NCBI GenBank assembly: GCA_040437565.1
Contig: JBDOQK010000015.1
Coordinates: forward strand, 62,001 to 126,000
Reading direction: 5' to 3'
DNA from: Albugo candida
Lineage: Eukaryota; Oomycota; Peronosporomycetes; Albuginales
DNA length: 64,000 nucleotides
This document shows positions 23,401 through 35,822 of this stretch, piece by piece. The notes beneath the pieces are model-generated. The model had not been told where the DNA came from and did not search any database. It worked only from the letters and a program-made list of their open reading frames with translations. The position numbers and the translations under genes are program-made. Each line of letters opens with the position of its first letter. The stretch's first letter is position 1.

Positions 23401-26400
23401 GGATCGAAGTGCGTCTACAGGAATGCGAGGACGAACAGCGATATACAGGTCCACAGTTTGCATTCCTTTGACTGCGATATGTGATGCTTGCTTCTGAAGT
23501 TTTGCATCCTCAAAGATGTAGCATTGAGTTTTCAAGTTGGATGTGGCGCATAGAACCAAAGTCTGTTCTACTTGACTGTGTAGAGCGAGTCGACGGACTT
23601 TGCTGAACTTTGCTGATCGACATGGGCTGTCCGGAACAAGTAGCTCGTATGACTCGGGTGTGATGTAAAAGTGGCCAAAATTCAGTACATTGAGCTTCCC
23701 TGTAAATTCTGGATCAAGTTCGGGAATTCGAACGTACACAGGCCGTATCACATGCACACTGACAGTAATTTGCGCGGAATCCATTCGATCACAGAGATTT
23801 CGAATGACGATTTGTTCTTCTTGCTTACCGAGGTTACTAGCCACATACACAAATTGGAGTGTCATATCGGAGCCGCCTTTGATTCGCCCGGTCGATTGTG
23901 GGAATGTCACACAGCTTGCTTTCTCATTCGGTGGAGTTGTGATGGGATCATGATCGTGAGCCTGTGTGTGTTCTTTGTCTTTATACTGTGTCTTTGCAAG
24001 CAGAATGAAATCTACACATTGTGTCGAACGATTGTGTAGCACGAATTCTCCATTGTACGTCATGTTGTGTTGCTGTTCTCCGACATCGATGTGTTGCTTG
24101 TCGACTTGCAATCGACCATGAATGGCTTTGCCTACGTATACGTCGATATATCGAGATTGAGTGCTCTGATTCTTTGCTTTGTGGGAGGTCGATGCTTTCA
24201 CGGTCAAAGTTGCGTTGGGCTCGGACAAGACTCGGAACCATAATCTTCCAGCTTTGATTTCGGAATGCTTGCAGATACGTTCGTGTAATGATCGACTGAT
24301 TGCGGTGGATAAGACCGTGGATGGCGCATACCCGGCAACAGAAGCGTATTTCCATCGCAATCGTATTTTCTCTGGTTGGGCGTTCAGTACGAAGGTGAGT
24401 GGGAGCTTTGTCTCAACATTCTTGTCGTCTTGGAGCGATCCGAGATGATCAGAGGTGGTCAAAGACTGAGATGATAGTTGAAGCAAGTTTTTGAATACAT
24501 CGACTGGCTGCCAGGAAGCTTCCACTAGAAGATTTGAAGACGCAAGAGGATTCAGATGAGGTGCATCGAGGGCTAACGTCCAACCGCTCGTTGAGACTGG
24601 CGACTCCTCTAATGAGATAAGTAAATTGGAACCCGTTAATCGCGCCAGGAAATCATCTTCTTGAACTCGTACAAGAAGCTTGACGGGTGTAGTGTCCAAC
24701 GGAAGCTGTTTTTTGCGTCCATGGTCACGATACGTACCTTCAGCTCCTTGTCTCGATCGATTCCGAGAAAGCTCTGTTCGCTTTGGACTGCATGAAGCAT
24801 TCTCGAGATCTCGTTTCGTGCGGAGAAAGCTCGAAATCGGTGGCAGTGGCGCCTTTGCTGGAGTCGATTTGTGCACTCCTTCATTGATGGGAATCCCGTG
24901 GGAGATATCAGCTTGATACACCAATTCTTTGACAACGTCTTTGTTTTGTTGCTCGTACAATAAGAGTTTTCCGTATCCGGAAGTAAGTATTGGGTCTTTG
25001 CGACTATGATGCTTGCCGGTTCTCCCGCGAGAGATACGTTGATACGGAGTAGCAGCTACAGGTGCTTCCATGCTTGTATCGGTCTTGGACGATTCTTCAT
25101 TTTGACTCCTTGAATTCTCTAGACTGACGCGTTGGAATAGAGCCCGCATATGTATTCGAGCTACAGCTTCTGACTCGAGAGAGAAGAAAAAGTTGTTGAC
25201 ACTTTCTGTGCTCTCTTGTGGGCAAATCGAGCCATCTTTGACTTCATGACCGATTTGCTTGCATTTGTCACAAAAAAGAGACTTCATCCGAAGCAAGCTG
25301 CGTCGATGTTGTGATGTGAGTGCAAATTCAGAGTCGGAGTAGTCAGATTCACTGTTCATGCTGTCGTACAGCTCCGTACAACCAGTTTTGTCGGATGAAT
25401 CGCAATCTCGCTCCTCCGCGTTCAATGAATTCTGATCGCCACTTATAAGGGCTGTCACTTGTTTTATTTTGCTTTGAATTCGAGCAATTTTGTCGTTCTT
25501 TTTCTTTGTTGTCGCGATACGTAATTTATGCTCTAATTTCTCAAGTTCTTCATCCAATTTCTTCTCTTGTGCTTGAGTCAGAGCGGCACTAGGCGCATCG
25601 TTCATGTGAAAAAATAAGGTTGGCGACAAAGTGGCAACGGAGAAACAGCTCGCTGGATCGATTTGAAGAACATAATCTCTTCGTTTTCGACTTGTATTCC
25701 GAACTCGGATTACGATTTCCTCACTTTTTGTATCGAGAAAACACCTTCCAAACGACAATTTCTGCTCGTTATACGACACTTTAAAGGTCTCCGGCTTGGC
25801 CACTTTTGCTTTCATCGTGACTGACACATAGTTTTCAGGATCTTGTACGTTGACGATTTTAAGCTTTTCTTCAAAAGGACCTGGCAAACTCGGCTGAAAT
25901 TGAAAGCAGATCTCTCTCGATCCAAACGCTTTGATAACTCCAACTTCTCCACTTTTAAACTCTAAGAAATCCGATGAGATCGAGCCTGTCTTTTCAACGC
26001 GATAAATCAATGGAAGTACGGTCATATTTTGCACCACAAGCTTTTTGGAACTTTTGGAACAAGTTGTCATTCGACCAAAATTGATATTTTTCTGATTCAC
26101 ATTCAAAATCGATCGTCCAACTCGACTTCGGATGAGCAGTTCACGTACGAGTGGTTTGGGAATTGTATCACAAGTGGAAGACGATGGCCCCGAGAGCGTC
26201 TCGTTCAATATGTGTGCATCGGGAGTCCTGTCCGATGGCAGTGTGATCAAGATCTTGTGTTTTTCCAGCCACAATTTAGAATGATCTTGAGTCTGTTTGC
26301 TTGGAGAGGTATGAGAGATCAGTGTGGCTTCCGGCTCGATAGAGGGCTCAAAAATTGCAACGATACGTTGACGCTTTGTTGCAGGTATTCGCACATTCTT

Positions 26401-29400
26401 CTCCGTGTTTTGTGGGATCGGTACAAGCATCTGCTCCATAATTAGTGACTGCAGTCTTCTGGATCGTTCACAAGCCATTGCGACGATTTCTTGTTCCTTT
26501 TCAGTGGAGCTCGTACTTCCTCGACAGTATGCTTCACATTCATTTCGGGATCGGTTATATAATTCAAGCAGTGAATTCAGCGCATCCATTGCATTCGTTG
26601 TGTCTATGCTTCGTGTGCCTCTTTGCGCATTTGCAGCTTCAGCATCTACATCCTTGCTGATGAGATTTTCAGTCGTGTGATGTGATTTTTGTTCGTGCAA
26701 AACGACCGCTGATGTAGTCTCTGCTACCGATGATTGCTTATTTGTTGCTGTACTCCCCTTGCTGAAGATTCCTCGACCAAATGTCACGGCATTGCGCTTT
26801 GACTTTGTGTTGTTAGTGACTTCTTTGATTGAACCAAACGATCTTCTGCGACGTATAACTCGTTGATTAGAGCGAGAAGCTGAATTGGTGGGGCCAGAAT
26901 TGGTAGTGAGAGCACTCAATTTCTCAGCAGCGACCACTGCGTGAAAGACGGCTCCGAGTGAAATCGAAGGTCGCGGCTGTTTCACTACCAATTGTTCTCT
27001 CTTTTTGCTTGCGTGTTCTGTGCTCTCAGCTTTCTCATTCACGTCAGAGGGCTGTATCGAGGTCTGAAGAATGTACAATTGGACTTTGACCGGGTCGGAA
27101 GGTCGTAAAGTAAGTGACAAGACGTCTTTCGTGATATTTTCAAGATCGAAAACTTGTATCCACACAGAATTCATCACAACACAATCGAAATTGAGAAAAG
27201 CAGAGCCACTTTGTGTGATGAGTTTATAAAATCGCGAGTGATAAATGACATCATGGGCATCCATATTGCTCGATCGTACGCAAACATTTGGTGAATTCGA
27301 CTTATTTCTAAGATTTAAGATCGAAATCAATCTTGAATAATTGGAGTTTATTTTTCTTGGAATGATTTCGACTTTGAGCTCGACAGTTTGTTTGGGTCCG
27401 ATGACCATTTCTTCGTTTGGAACTGTAGAGATCACTTTGGAGGTCACCACAGGTTTCACTACTGTTGAAAGCTCTGCGTGATTCCGAATGACGCATGATC
27501 CACTGGTAAGTTCTCCAATATTGCAGTCTCCGAGATGTAAGATCGATGGCGACACCGTCACAATGGATGTGCAAGATCGTGCTCGCACGTGAATTGATTT
27601 GCCTAAACTCGTATCATGTACTCTGGATTGAGTTTCCTGCCACGATCCGGAAATTTGGAAGCAGCAGAATGAGAGACGAAATGATTGCTTTGTAAGTCGA
27701 CAATTCTTCGTGTCGATGTGACCCGATAATGAGTTTCTTATTGTCACATCAGAAGGTGAGCCACTGGACATGACAGGACAATACCAAACGATAATCGTCC
27801 TTTCGACTCCAGGTGGTAAATCAATCATCTCTACTAAGTAATTTGATTTTCCGGTACCATTCTTCGGAGAGGATAAAAGCTGCCTTCCCTTCTTACTCTC
27901 CAATTTGTCCTCCAGAGGTGAGCACCAGTCTTGGCTGTAGAGGGACGAAAATTGTCATGTACGTTTCTATTCGATGAGTTCTTTCGTACCTGTCACCTCC
28001 ACTCTCGTAAGCTACCGGGTACGTTGCCTGCACCTCTTTGCATCGATTCGATTTTGTAGCGTCTTGTCCAGTTGCATGTGATCTCAAAGCTCCTGGGAGG
28101 TTTTGAGTAGATGATGGTTCTCTATCGAATTCAAAATCATCGTCAGGATCATCCACATCTCCTGATGTAAATTCTCCGGACAAAGGACGTTTGCTACGTG
28201 ACAGATCTTCTTCAAACGAAAACGCCTGCGTGAGAGCACTTAGTCACAAGCTTTATGGAGCAAATTTGATATCGTCTACCTCATTCTCGTCGCCATCTTC
28301 ATCACTTCCAAAACTTATCGAGTTGTTGATCTCTAAGCACAATTTTTTTATGATAAAGCATGAGAATAGTAATTGTGAAACGCACCACCCGTCAGTTCCG
28401 TTTGCGAGGTGCCATAGTCGTCAGGCTGCAGGGATCGAGTCGATCGGACCCGATTTGGATGGAGTTTTAACTCGAATGATACTTCTTTGGGACGATCACT
28501 GCTGAGCTCTACTTGGAGCACATTTTCCGTCGTGTTTCGAAGAAGCAGCGTTTTCGATGTGGGAATACCACTGTAACAATCCCCAAAGTCTAATTTGCTT
28601 CCACTCAGCAATAACGATCCTCCGGGAACGCGTATCAAAAGACCTTCTCTACATCCCAAAATTCTTTGTGATGATACAATTCAACGTATCTTCAACGATT
28701 TTATCACCTGTGCTGCTCTTTGTTTGCAACTGTGTGTACTTTGAGAGTTCTGACGTTTGCTGAATCATGCAGATTTTGCACTTGGATTTCAAAGGATCGC
28801 TCACCGACCTACATTTTCAGTGTCAAGTGCATGTGCATTTGCATGGAGAATAGCCTCATCGTACCTCCATCGGTCGATACATGACTCGTATGCGCACGTG
28901 ACCATAAGCGACGACCTGAACAGCGTTATCACCAATATCGTAATCCGTATTGTAATCAAGAATCTTGATCAACTTCTTTGTCTCTTCAAAAGCAGTGTGC
29001 GATGAAATCAGCTTGAATAGCAACGGGATTTCTGAGCAATTCCAAATTGTAAAATCTTTCACGTATGATTTCCCCGGGACACAATCGTCAAAATGAAGCT
29101 CCTTCACATCTAAGCGAAGTAGAGACTGGCAAGCTTGACCTTGGATTGGAATACGTATTTCCTGCCCTTCATCGTCGGACAGAATCGAATCGATTCCACC
29201 GCTTTTATCGTACAAAGTAGCACCCAAAATCAATTCCCCATAGAGCTGATAACAAGAGGTCTGATGTTGTATCCTTTCCTCCTCCGAGGAATCCGACTCA
29301 CCAAATGTCTGATGATGCGAGTTGGGCATCAGATGACTCTTGTTTTTCTTTGAAAGTTGGCACGGAAATGAGCTGTTAGTGTGTAATTTTGACCCAAATC

Positions 29401-30163
29401 GATCTTTTTCTGGCTGTAAATTCGCACAAAGACAGACATAAATACGTGTTTCTTCATATGGTTCCAAAACGATCGATTCCAATTTACCGATGCAATTGAA
29501 CAATTCATTGAATCCTTTTACTAAATGAGGATACGTGAGCGATAACAACGCTTTCGCGGAAGGTTTTACGATAGTGCTCGGTGCATGATTGTAATTCTGG
29601 TCCTCTAATTTGAAGGCCTCAGGACTCAGCTCAGTGAAAGGCATCTGCTGTTGGATATTCGTGATATTCTCATTTTCCTTTTGATAAATACATTTGCTTG
29701 AAACAAAAGGCTCATGAATATCTGCTTTCAGTGTCACAAAAAGGAACTCTGACGTTAAATTTGCAATTTGTATCATTTTAATGTCGGATAAATCATTCAA
29801 ATAGAGACATCCCAATTGTAACGATTCATTTTTCTTCGCACAATGCGATGCGATTGTGTTTGGCTGTAGAGATAAGAGATGAATTGCTATGAATCGGTCT
29901 TTTTCGTGCTTTTTGGGTTCATAAACGGATCCTATTGGATTGTGAGGTGGTATGAGATCATTTGCAGCCATTTCTGTAGCGCTTTGAGATGCTTTTAGCG
30001 TCGATACTAGTCCCACAGTTTCTTCAGTGTTGCGGTCTTGTGGCACGGAGATATTCGAAACGGATGCAAAATCCTGACGTGAATTTCTCACATGGTCGCT
30101 TTTAGGTGAGGAATGTTGCATTGAGGCGTTCAGTCGATCTTTACGTCGATTTTTTCGAGCCAT
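17410..30163 (-). CDS. Giant ASH/MSP-domain (HYDIN-like) protein, about 3,970 residues
   Basis: Ten or so exons: 30163-28865, 28808-28708, 28648 to about 28390, two small exons to 27990, 27934-21850 (over 2,000 codons), 21797-21487, 21433-18641, 18587-18499 and 18432-17410; the introns checked are 52-66 nt and in phase. Repeated immunoglobulin-like ASH/MSP units are visible, for example LNVNQKNINFGRMTTCSKS, LSFGRCFLDTKSEEIVIRV and LDFGDCYSGIPTSKTLLLRN. In HYDIN, DLEC1 and CFAP proteins such arrays sit on axonemal microtubules. It also holds a short coiled coil (25400-25600) and a CDKCKQIGHEVKDGSICP zinc-knuckle-like motif (about 25217-25270). The start MARKNRRKDRL is 106 bp from the CSN5 start on the other strand. 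The exact family member is not settled. Confidence 0.8.
17625..18184. repeat. Assembly gap with diverged 230-bp direct repeats
   Basis: The gap is 17855-17954. Bases 17625-17854 recur at 17955-18184 with about six differences. It lies in the last exon of the ASH-domain gene; repeat plus gap equals 330 nt, so the frame survives collapse and 110 codons are spurious. Confidence 0.85.
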
Positions 30164-30269
30164 ACTGCGCAATATCGCGAAGAATGCAAAATTGCGAAGG
30201 AATTAGGAATCTCCGAGTCGCATGTGGTGTACCAGAGAACACTAGTATAGTATAACAAGGATCCTTGCA
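30164..30269. promoter_or_regulatory. Shared divergent promoter of the ASH gene and CSN5
   Basis: Only 106 bp separate the ATG of the giant ASH-domain gene (minus) from the ATG of CSN5 (plus). Both 5' untranslated regions and core promoters must fit here or overlap coding sequence. No clear TATA box was picked out. Inference from gene layout. Confidence 0.5.
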
Positions 30270-31734
30270 ATGAAAGCTGCGAACAAAGCAGTGAAAAGCA
30301 TCTCCGATGATTCCGCGAAATCCGCTCCGATATCGACGAATGATATTCCGTATGGATTCGACGAGCAAGTTTTACAGGAAGTGAGGAATAATCGCGTGTG
30401 GATGCAAGATCCCAAATACTTTAAATCGGTTATAGTGTCGCCTTCTGCAACGATGAAAATGCTCAATCATGCTCATTCTGGTGTGGAAAAAGGGATCAAA
30501 GCGGGCGGAAAACCAGTAGAAGTGATGGGACTTATACTCGGGAGACCTTCTCTTGGAAAAGAACGTGATGGAACCGATCTTCGAACGCTTATAGTAACCG
30601 ATTGCTTTCCGCTTCCGATCGAAGGCGCGGAAACAAGAGTGTTGGCAGATGACGCCGAAGTTATCAACTACATGATATCTCTTGGTGAAGCTATCGAGCA
30701 AACCAGGAAGGAGAAGTTTATGGGATGGTATCATAGCCATCCATTCGACGTGGAGATTCACAGTCATTGCTTCCTGTCCAGCACGGATGTGAGCACCCAG
30801 TTACAATGGCAGCGGTCTGAAGATCCTCACGGGAATCCCTGGTTGGCAATTGTCATTGATCCTCTTCGTTCGCTTGCTAAAAAGAGACCGGAAATGGGAG
30901 CTTTTCGAGTATATCCACCAGAGTATTTGGCACCGATNNNNNNNNNNNNNNNNNNNNNNNNNNNNNNNNNNNNNNNNNNNNNNNNNNNNNNNNNNNNNNN
31001 NNNNNNNNNNNNNNNNNNNNNNNNNNNNNNNNNNNNNTGGAGATTCACAGTCATTGCTTCCTGTCCAGCACGGATGTGAGCACCCAGTTACAATGGCAGC
31101 GGTCTGAAGATCCTCACGGGAATCCCTGGTTGGCAATTGTCATTGATCCTCTTCGTTCGCTTGCTAAAAAGAGACCGGAAATGGGAGCTTTTCGAGTATA
31201 TCCACCAGAGTATTTGGCACCGATTAATGAAACACCCGATGGAAGTATTGTCAATGATGATTCGAGTAGGATTGAGCGTTGGGGAAGTTGCTGGAATCGG
31301 TACGATGCACTTCTTTTGACTTGATAATCTTTTGTTGAAGTGATTGAACCTGTAGCTATTATACGCTGGAAATTGATCATTTTATCAGCGCACTTGGGTC
31401 GCAAATCGTACAAGTATTGACAGAAGAAGTGCTTTGGATGCGCACGCTGAGTACAAATCCAATGCAGGAAAATGAAAATAGAGACCGATATTCAGAACGA
31501 ATTCAGATGCTTGCAAATAAGCTCGATGGATGTCCATTGCAATTAAATACTCAAAAACGATCATCCCGAATCAAAGAAACGTTTCTTCCGGAAAAACAGA
31601 CAGCGTCATCAGGAACTTCAGAAGAGTCGGCGCTAGAAAAGATCAATCAAGCAGCAAAAGATTTGTCACTGGAGATCAGCCACGCACAAATGTTGCAGCT
31701 TACCAAAAAATATCTCTTTGATAGTGAATTGTGA
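30270..31734 (+). CDS. CSN5: COP9 signalosome subunit 5 (JAMM deneddylase)
   Basis: CSN5 removes NEDD8 from cullins as the catalytic subunit of the COP9 signalosome. After collapsing the 187-bp gap repeat the gene has two exons, 30270-31299 and 31356-31734, separated by a 56-nt intron, and encodes 373 residues, near the family's usual 330-370. The MPN/JAMM core has the Glu in VEVMGLILGRP, then GWYHSHP and later TDVSTQ; AIVIDPLRS and GAFRVYPPEY follow as in CSN5 and distinguish it from RPN11. The metal-site spacing is unusual: HxH is followed by 15 residues before the Asp, where the family rule is 10. The C-terminal helical part (DHFISALGSQIVQVL) is present. It converges on NBS1 with 23 bp between stops. 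Confidence 0.93.
30751..31224. repeat. Assembly gap with 187-bp direct repeats
   Basis: The gap is 30938-31037. Bases 30751-30937 recur at 31038-31224 without visible change. It lies in CSN5 exon 1; collapse restores the frame (743 nt before the intron, phase 2, matching exon 2). Confidence 0.92.
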
Positions 31735-31757
31735 ACTGTAAATTGTATTCGACACCA

Positions 31758-34095
31758 TCACAGCCGCTTGCGAGCATTTCTTTTTTCACCCATTGTGAAT
31801 AATTCATCTGCTATTCGCTCTTGCTGTTCCAAGGCCTCTAAATCGTGCTGTTCGGTTTGCATTTGTAGAGTCTGTTGCGGTGATATAGCAACGAATGTTT
31901 GGACCGGGAACAAAGAGTGCTTTGAGTGTGCGTCAAAAGAATTCCCTTTCTTGAACCGCTTGTAATTGACAGCATTCATGCCGACAGGTTTCAATGCAAT
32001 CGTTTGCTCTCGGACCAGCTTGTTGAATGTGACATTAGNNNNNNNNNNNNNNNNNNNNNNNNNNNNNNNNNNNNNNNNNNNNNNNNNNNNNNNNNNNNNN
32101 NNNNNNNNNNNNNNNNNNNNNNNNNNNNNNNNNNNNNNTGCTATTCGCTCTTGCTGTTCCAAGGCCTCTAAATCGTGCTGTTCGGTTTGCATTTGTAGAG
32201 TCTGTTGCGGTGATATAGCAACGAATGTTTGGACCGGGAACAAAGAGTGCTTTGAGTGTGCGTCAAAAGAATTTCCTTTCTTGAATCGCTTGTAATTGAC
32301 AGCATTCATGCCGACAGGTTTCAATGCAATCGTTTGCTCTCGGACCAGCTTGTTGAATGTGACATTAGGTTGTAATTGCTGAATTCCATCAAAGGAAGTT
32401 TTCTGTGCTAGGGATGTTCTTTTCTTCTGAGTCCATTCACCAGCTCCTGTGGGAGACGTATCTATTGCATAGATCGTAAGCTGCAGGTTCCTTACAGATC
32501 ATTTCATATCTCTGGACCTTGAAGATCCCCATTTCCATTCAATGTATTGACTGGATTTAGCGTTGAATTCTCAGCCATGTCGGTCAAACGCTTACCCTCC
32601 AGTCCCGTCTAGATTGTGACGATATCAAAGTTGCAAACGACGAAGCACTTTAGTGTGAAAAAAAATCCTTACCNNNNNNNNNNNNNNNNNNNNNNNNNNN
32701 NNNNNNNNNNNNNNNNNNNNNNNNNNNNNNNNNNNNNNNNNNNNNNNNNNNNNNNNNNNNNNNNNNNNNNNNNGATCTGTAAGGAAGCTGCAGCTTACGA
32801 TCTATGCAATAGATCGTAAGCTGCAGCTTCCTTACAGATCATTTCATATCTCTGGACCTTGAAGATCCCCATTTCCATTCAATATATTGACTGGATTTAG
32901 CGTTGAATTCTCAGCCATGTCGGTCAAACGCTTACCCTCCAGTCCAGTCTAGATTGTGACGATATCAAAGTTGCAAACGACGAAGCACTTTAGTGTGAAA
33001 AAAAATCCTTACCTGGGTCTTTGGACTTGCAGTATCATTGATGGGTTCAGAATTTGGATCAGACGATTGCTCAATCCTCAATTCTCTAGGAGAACCGCCA
33101 AATCCTTTGTCTCCGACTCCATTCGACGGTGGTGAGGTAAAAATGACCTTTTCCGCAAGCTCTTGTTCCGTTGTAAATTGCATGTTGGCAGTAGAGAGTA
33201 AATGAAATCTACGCTTGAGAGCCTCTTTGGCATCGCTTGTCATACTATGAGTCGAAGAGGAGGAGCTGACAATCAAGGCATTCCTTGAGTTTGATTCGAC
33301 TTTGTTTTTCTTTACCAGAATTTCATCATATTCAGCATTAATTTTTTCATAAGCCGCGATCTCTACGCCTCCCATTTCACGTATCATTCCTTCCATCGAA
33401 CAAGGAACTAAAAATGTGACCATAAAATTTTGAAATAAATGCTTTCGCTTCGGATTCGGAAGATACTTGGACATTGCAATAGCATTTTGATCATCAATCG
33501 GTGTGAAATCTTCGCACTTTGGCAATGGAACAGCCAAATTGGATCGGTTCATGACTGCATCAAGCCACGCAGGTGTGACTATAAATTGATTGTAGACAAG
33601 AGCCCACAGTATTTTTTCCGTTGCAACAATTCCACCACTTTCCGTGATACAGTGTGTAGCATGTCGAGACCTGGATCGCAATGAATGCATTCCAAGTTTT
33701 TTACAAGCTTCTTCAACCTTTTTTCGCTTCTCTTCACGGAGACGAGAGCTTACCAAATTAAAGGCGCAGGATCTCACGGAGATAATTGTTTTCTTGGCTC
33801 CAAAGGTGATATGATCACCTTCTTTCAGCGGCTTTTTAGAATTGCATTTCTGATCATTTATGAATGAACCGAAACGAGACTTCTGATCAACGAATTCTAG
33901 CGAAGGGTGAGAATTAATGTCTTCTATTTCACTTTGTGAAAGTTGACCAACTAGCAAAGTCGCGTGGTTTCTTGAAATGGATGCGTCGAAAGGTAAATTT
34001 ATATCACAACTTTTACGTCCAATAGTCCATTCCCCAGCAGTGAGATAAAATGTTTGTGCAACACTTTGCGTTGTAGAGACATCTAGTACCCACAT
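31758..34095 (-). CDS. NBS1: Nibrin (NBS1), MRN complex DNA-damage subunit
   Basis: NBS1 brings the Mre11-Rad50 nuclease and the ATM kinase to DNA breaks. Exons 34095-33013, 32948-32858 and 32461-31758 give about 515 residues after collapse of two gap repeats. The N-terminal FHA domain has WTIGRKS and SISRNHA, the phosphopeptide-binding core. A BRCT-like region follows (VEEACKKLGMHSL...WLDAVM). The tail holds NYKRFKKG, like the Mre11-binding NYKKFKK of animal nibrins, and EQQERIADELF, like their ATM-binding EESLADDLF. The middle is low in conserved features and shorter than in human nibrin (754 residues). Both introns are near 55-65 nt. It converges on CSN5. Confidence 0.9.
31809..32368. repeat. 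Assembly gap with 230-bp direct repeats
   Basis: The gap is 32039-32138. Bases 31809-32038 recur at 32139-32368 with about two changes. It lies in the last NBS1 exon; single-copy reading keeps the frame. Confidence 0.88.
32468..33013. repeat. Assembly gap with about 206-bp direct repeats
   Basis: The gap is 32674-32773. About 32468-32673 recurs near 32808-33013 with a few base changes. It covers NBS1 exon 2 and parts of both flanking introns, so exon 2 is present twice in the record. Confidence 0.85.
32774..32840. repeat. Inverted repeat at a contig edge, 32-bp arms
   Basis: Bases 32774-32805 are the reverse complement of 32809-32840, with the 3-base spacer gca. The left arm starts exactly at the gap edge and the other copy of this region (from about 32468) lacks it. 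It is therefore probably a fold-back artefact at a contig end, inside an NBS1 intron, and not a real cruciform. Confidence 0.6.
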
Positions 34096-35822
34096 ATATG
34101 GATAACCTGTTTCTATCGACGTTTATCTAATAGCGTATATGATGCGAAGGTCCCCCGCTGCGCATAATTTATACCGTTATCTGTATGGCGACACAGTATC
34201 GCCACTTGCACACTAATGTGTTCAGTCAGAGCAAATATATGTCACTCAGTGCATATCGATAATGAAAACGGGCGATTGCTGCAATAAAAGCGGTAGTGGA
34301 GAAAAGATTATGTGTGCAGGTAATATCATAAGCAGTAAGGCCTATTCGAAAAGTATCAAAGTCGACTGTGTGAAATGCCCTACTGAGCCACAGCTAAAGA
34401 CTTGTACGGTAAACCATATACATCTTCCGCTTGCCTGACATGTTTTAATCGTTCGAGCTTTGGATATTTCGCTTTCTTGCTGGGTGAAACGATTCATTCG
34501 AGCGGTGTCTTCGAGTTGTCACCACATCAAGCTTCCTATTCTATACCCGAGCTACCAATACATTCGTTTCCTTCATTTGAAAGTCTCGCTGGCTATCCCT
34601 CGGTATCTATCTGTCCTTTGGTATAAGCTTTAGCGTTAAAAGGAAGTGTCGACGAATATCCGACAGTCTTATTTCGAGAGAGCTAAATGTGTGCATGTTC
34701 GTACTTTCACATTATTTTTCTTTAGCATTATTTCTTGTTTTTTCCCACTCAAAGTCGAGTTCCATAACATTTTGGATGACCAGCTCGTCCTAACTTCCCT
34801 CAATAATGCAGTCGGTGCAGGCCGTTGCTTATCATTGCGGCGGATAATCACAGCTCGACCCGATAAATATATATAGTTGGTCACGAATGTCGGGGTTACG
34901 TAGGCTTCACCAATATCAAGCAACGGTAAACAATCTCTCGAGTCTAATATATCGTACTAGTCCATCAAGATCAGCATATTTGGGAGCATGACCTTCTGCT
35001 TGGGTGATGAGTGCGATCAACGATTTTCTACATCCGCACCACGTATCGAAATGTGGAGTAAAAATGACTTTTCCCCAGGGTTCGTCAAGAAGCAATATTT
35101 GAGATTTAACGATACCACGAATTTCTTTGAAGTCAATCCATACCCGTTCATGGTCCTCATCATCAGTAGGATCATAGCAAACATTAGGATACCTACCACC
35201 ATTGCTGGTTATCTACGTACCACATCCTCGTGGAGCTGCGTAGGCTCCCCAAATTCGGCTACTCTAATTTTTTACGTTCCGCTTTATCCATTTCAAACAG
35301 CAAGTGGGCTGATATCCTTATCTGTACTCGTCGACATTCCTCAAATTCTCGCGATTGCGTGTAAANNNNNNNNNNNNNNNNNNNNNNNNNNNNNNNNNNN
35401 NNNNNNNNNNNNNNNNNNNNNNNNNNNNNNNNNNNNNNNNNNNNNNNNNNNNNNNNNNNNNNNNNTCATCATCATTAGAATCATAGGATACCTACCACCA
35501 TTGCTGGTTGTCTACGTACCACATCCTCGTGGAGCTGCGTAGGCTCCCCAAATTCGGCTACTCTAATTTTTTACGTTCCGCTTTATCCAATTCAAACAGC
35601 AAGTGGGCTGATATCCTTATCTGTACTCGTCGACATTCCTCAAATTCTCGCGATTGCGTGTAAACGATATCATGTTAAGCGACAACAAGCCATCGGAGCC
35701 GAACGAAATGCACTGATACCGTACAATGTCTATCAAAGATAGGTTGGTGAATGCTCTCAACAAAAGCAGTAACCAAGGGCTCCGCAGGAATATTGTGAAT
35801 AATATCCCGGCACTTCGCTATC
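34096..35822. other. Intergenic stretch between NBS1 start and separase stop
   Basis: About 1.7 kb with short frames only. None resembles a known family and none extends well by splicing. It carries the NBS1 promoter and the separase 3' end. One gap with repeated flanks lies here. Confidence 0.55.
35158..35664. repeat. Assembly gap with about 200-bp direct repeats differing by an indel
   Basis: The gap is about 35366-35465. The two flanks match closely, except that the left one has an extra stretch of roughly ten bases (gcaaacatta) and a few substitutions. This fits two intergenic haplotypes. Confidence 0.8.

Noticed and set aside
32774-32840. Cruciform or regulatory hairpin in NBS1
   Set aside because: One arm begins exactly at a gap edge and is missing from the other copy of the region, which points to a contig-end fold-back artefact.
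13476-34095. Functional cluster linking the two FHA proteins (NBS1 and the SNF2-CXXC-FHA gene)
   Set aside because: They lie 15 kb apart with unrelated genes between; co-location in a eukaryote is weak evidence and nothing else supports it.
34988-35542. 184-codon plus-strand frame with hydrophobic stretches
   Set aside because: It runs through the N gap and a repeated flank, and its residues look like random translation of AT-rich intergenic DNA.
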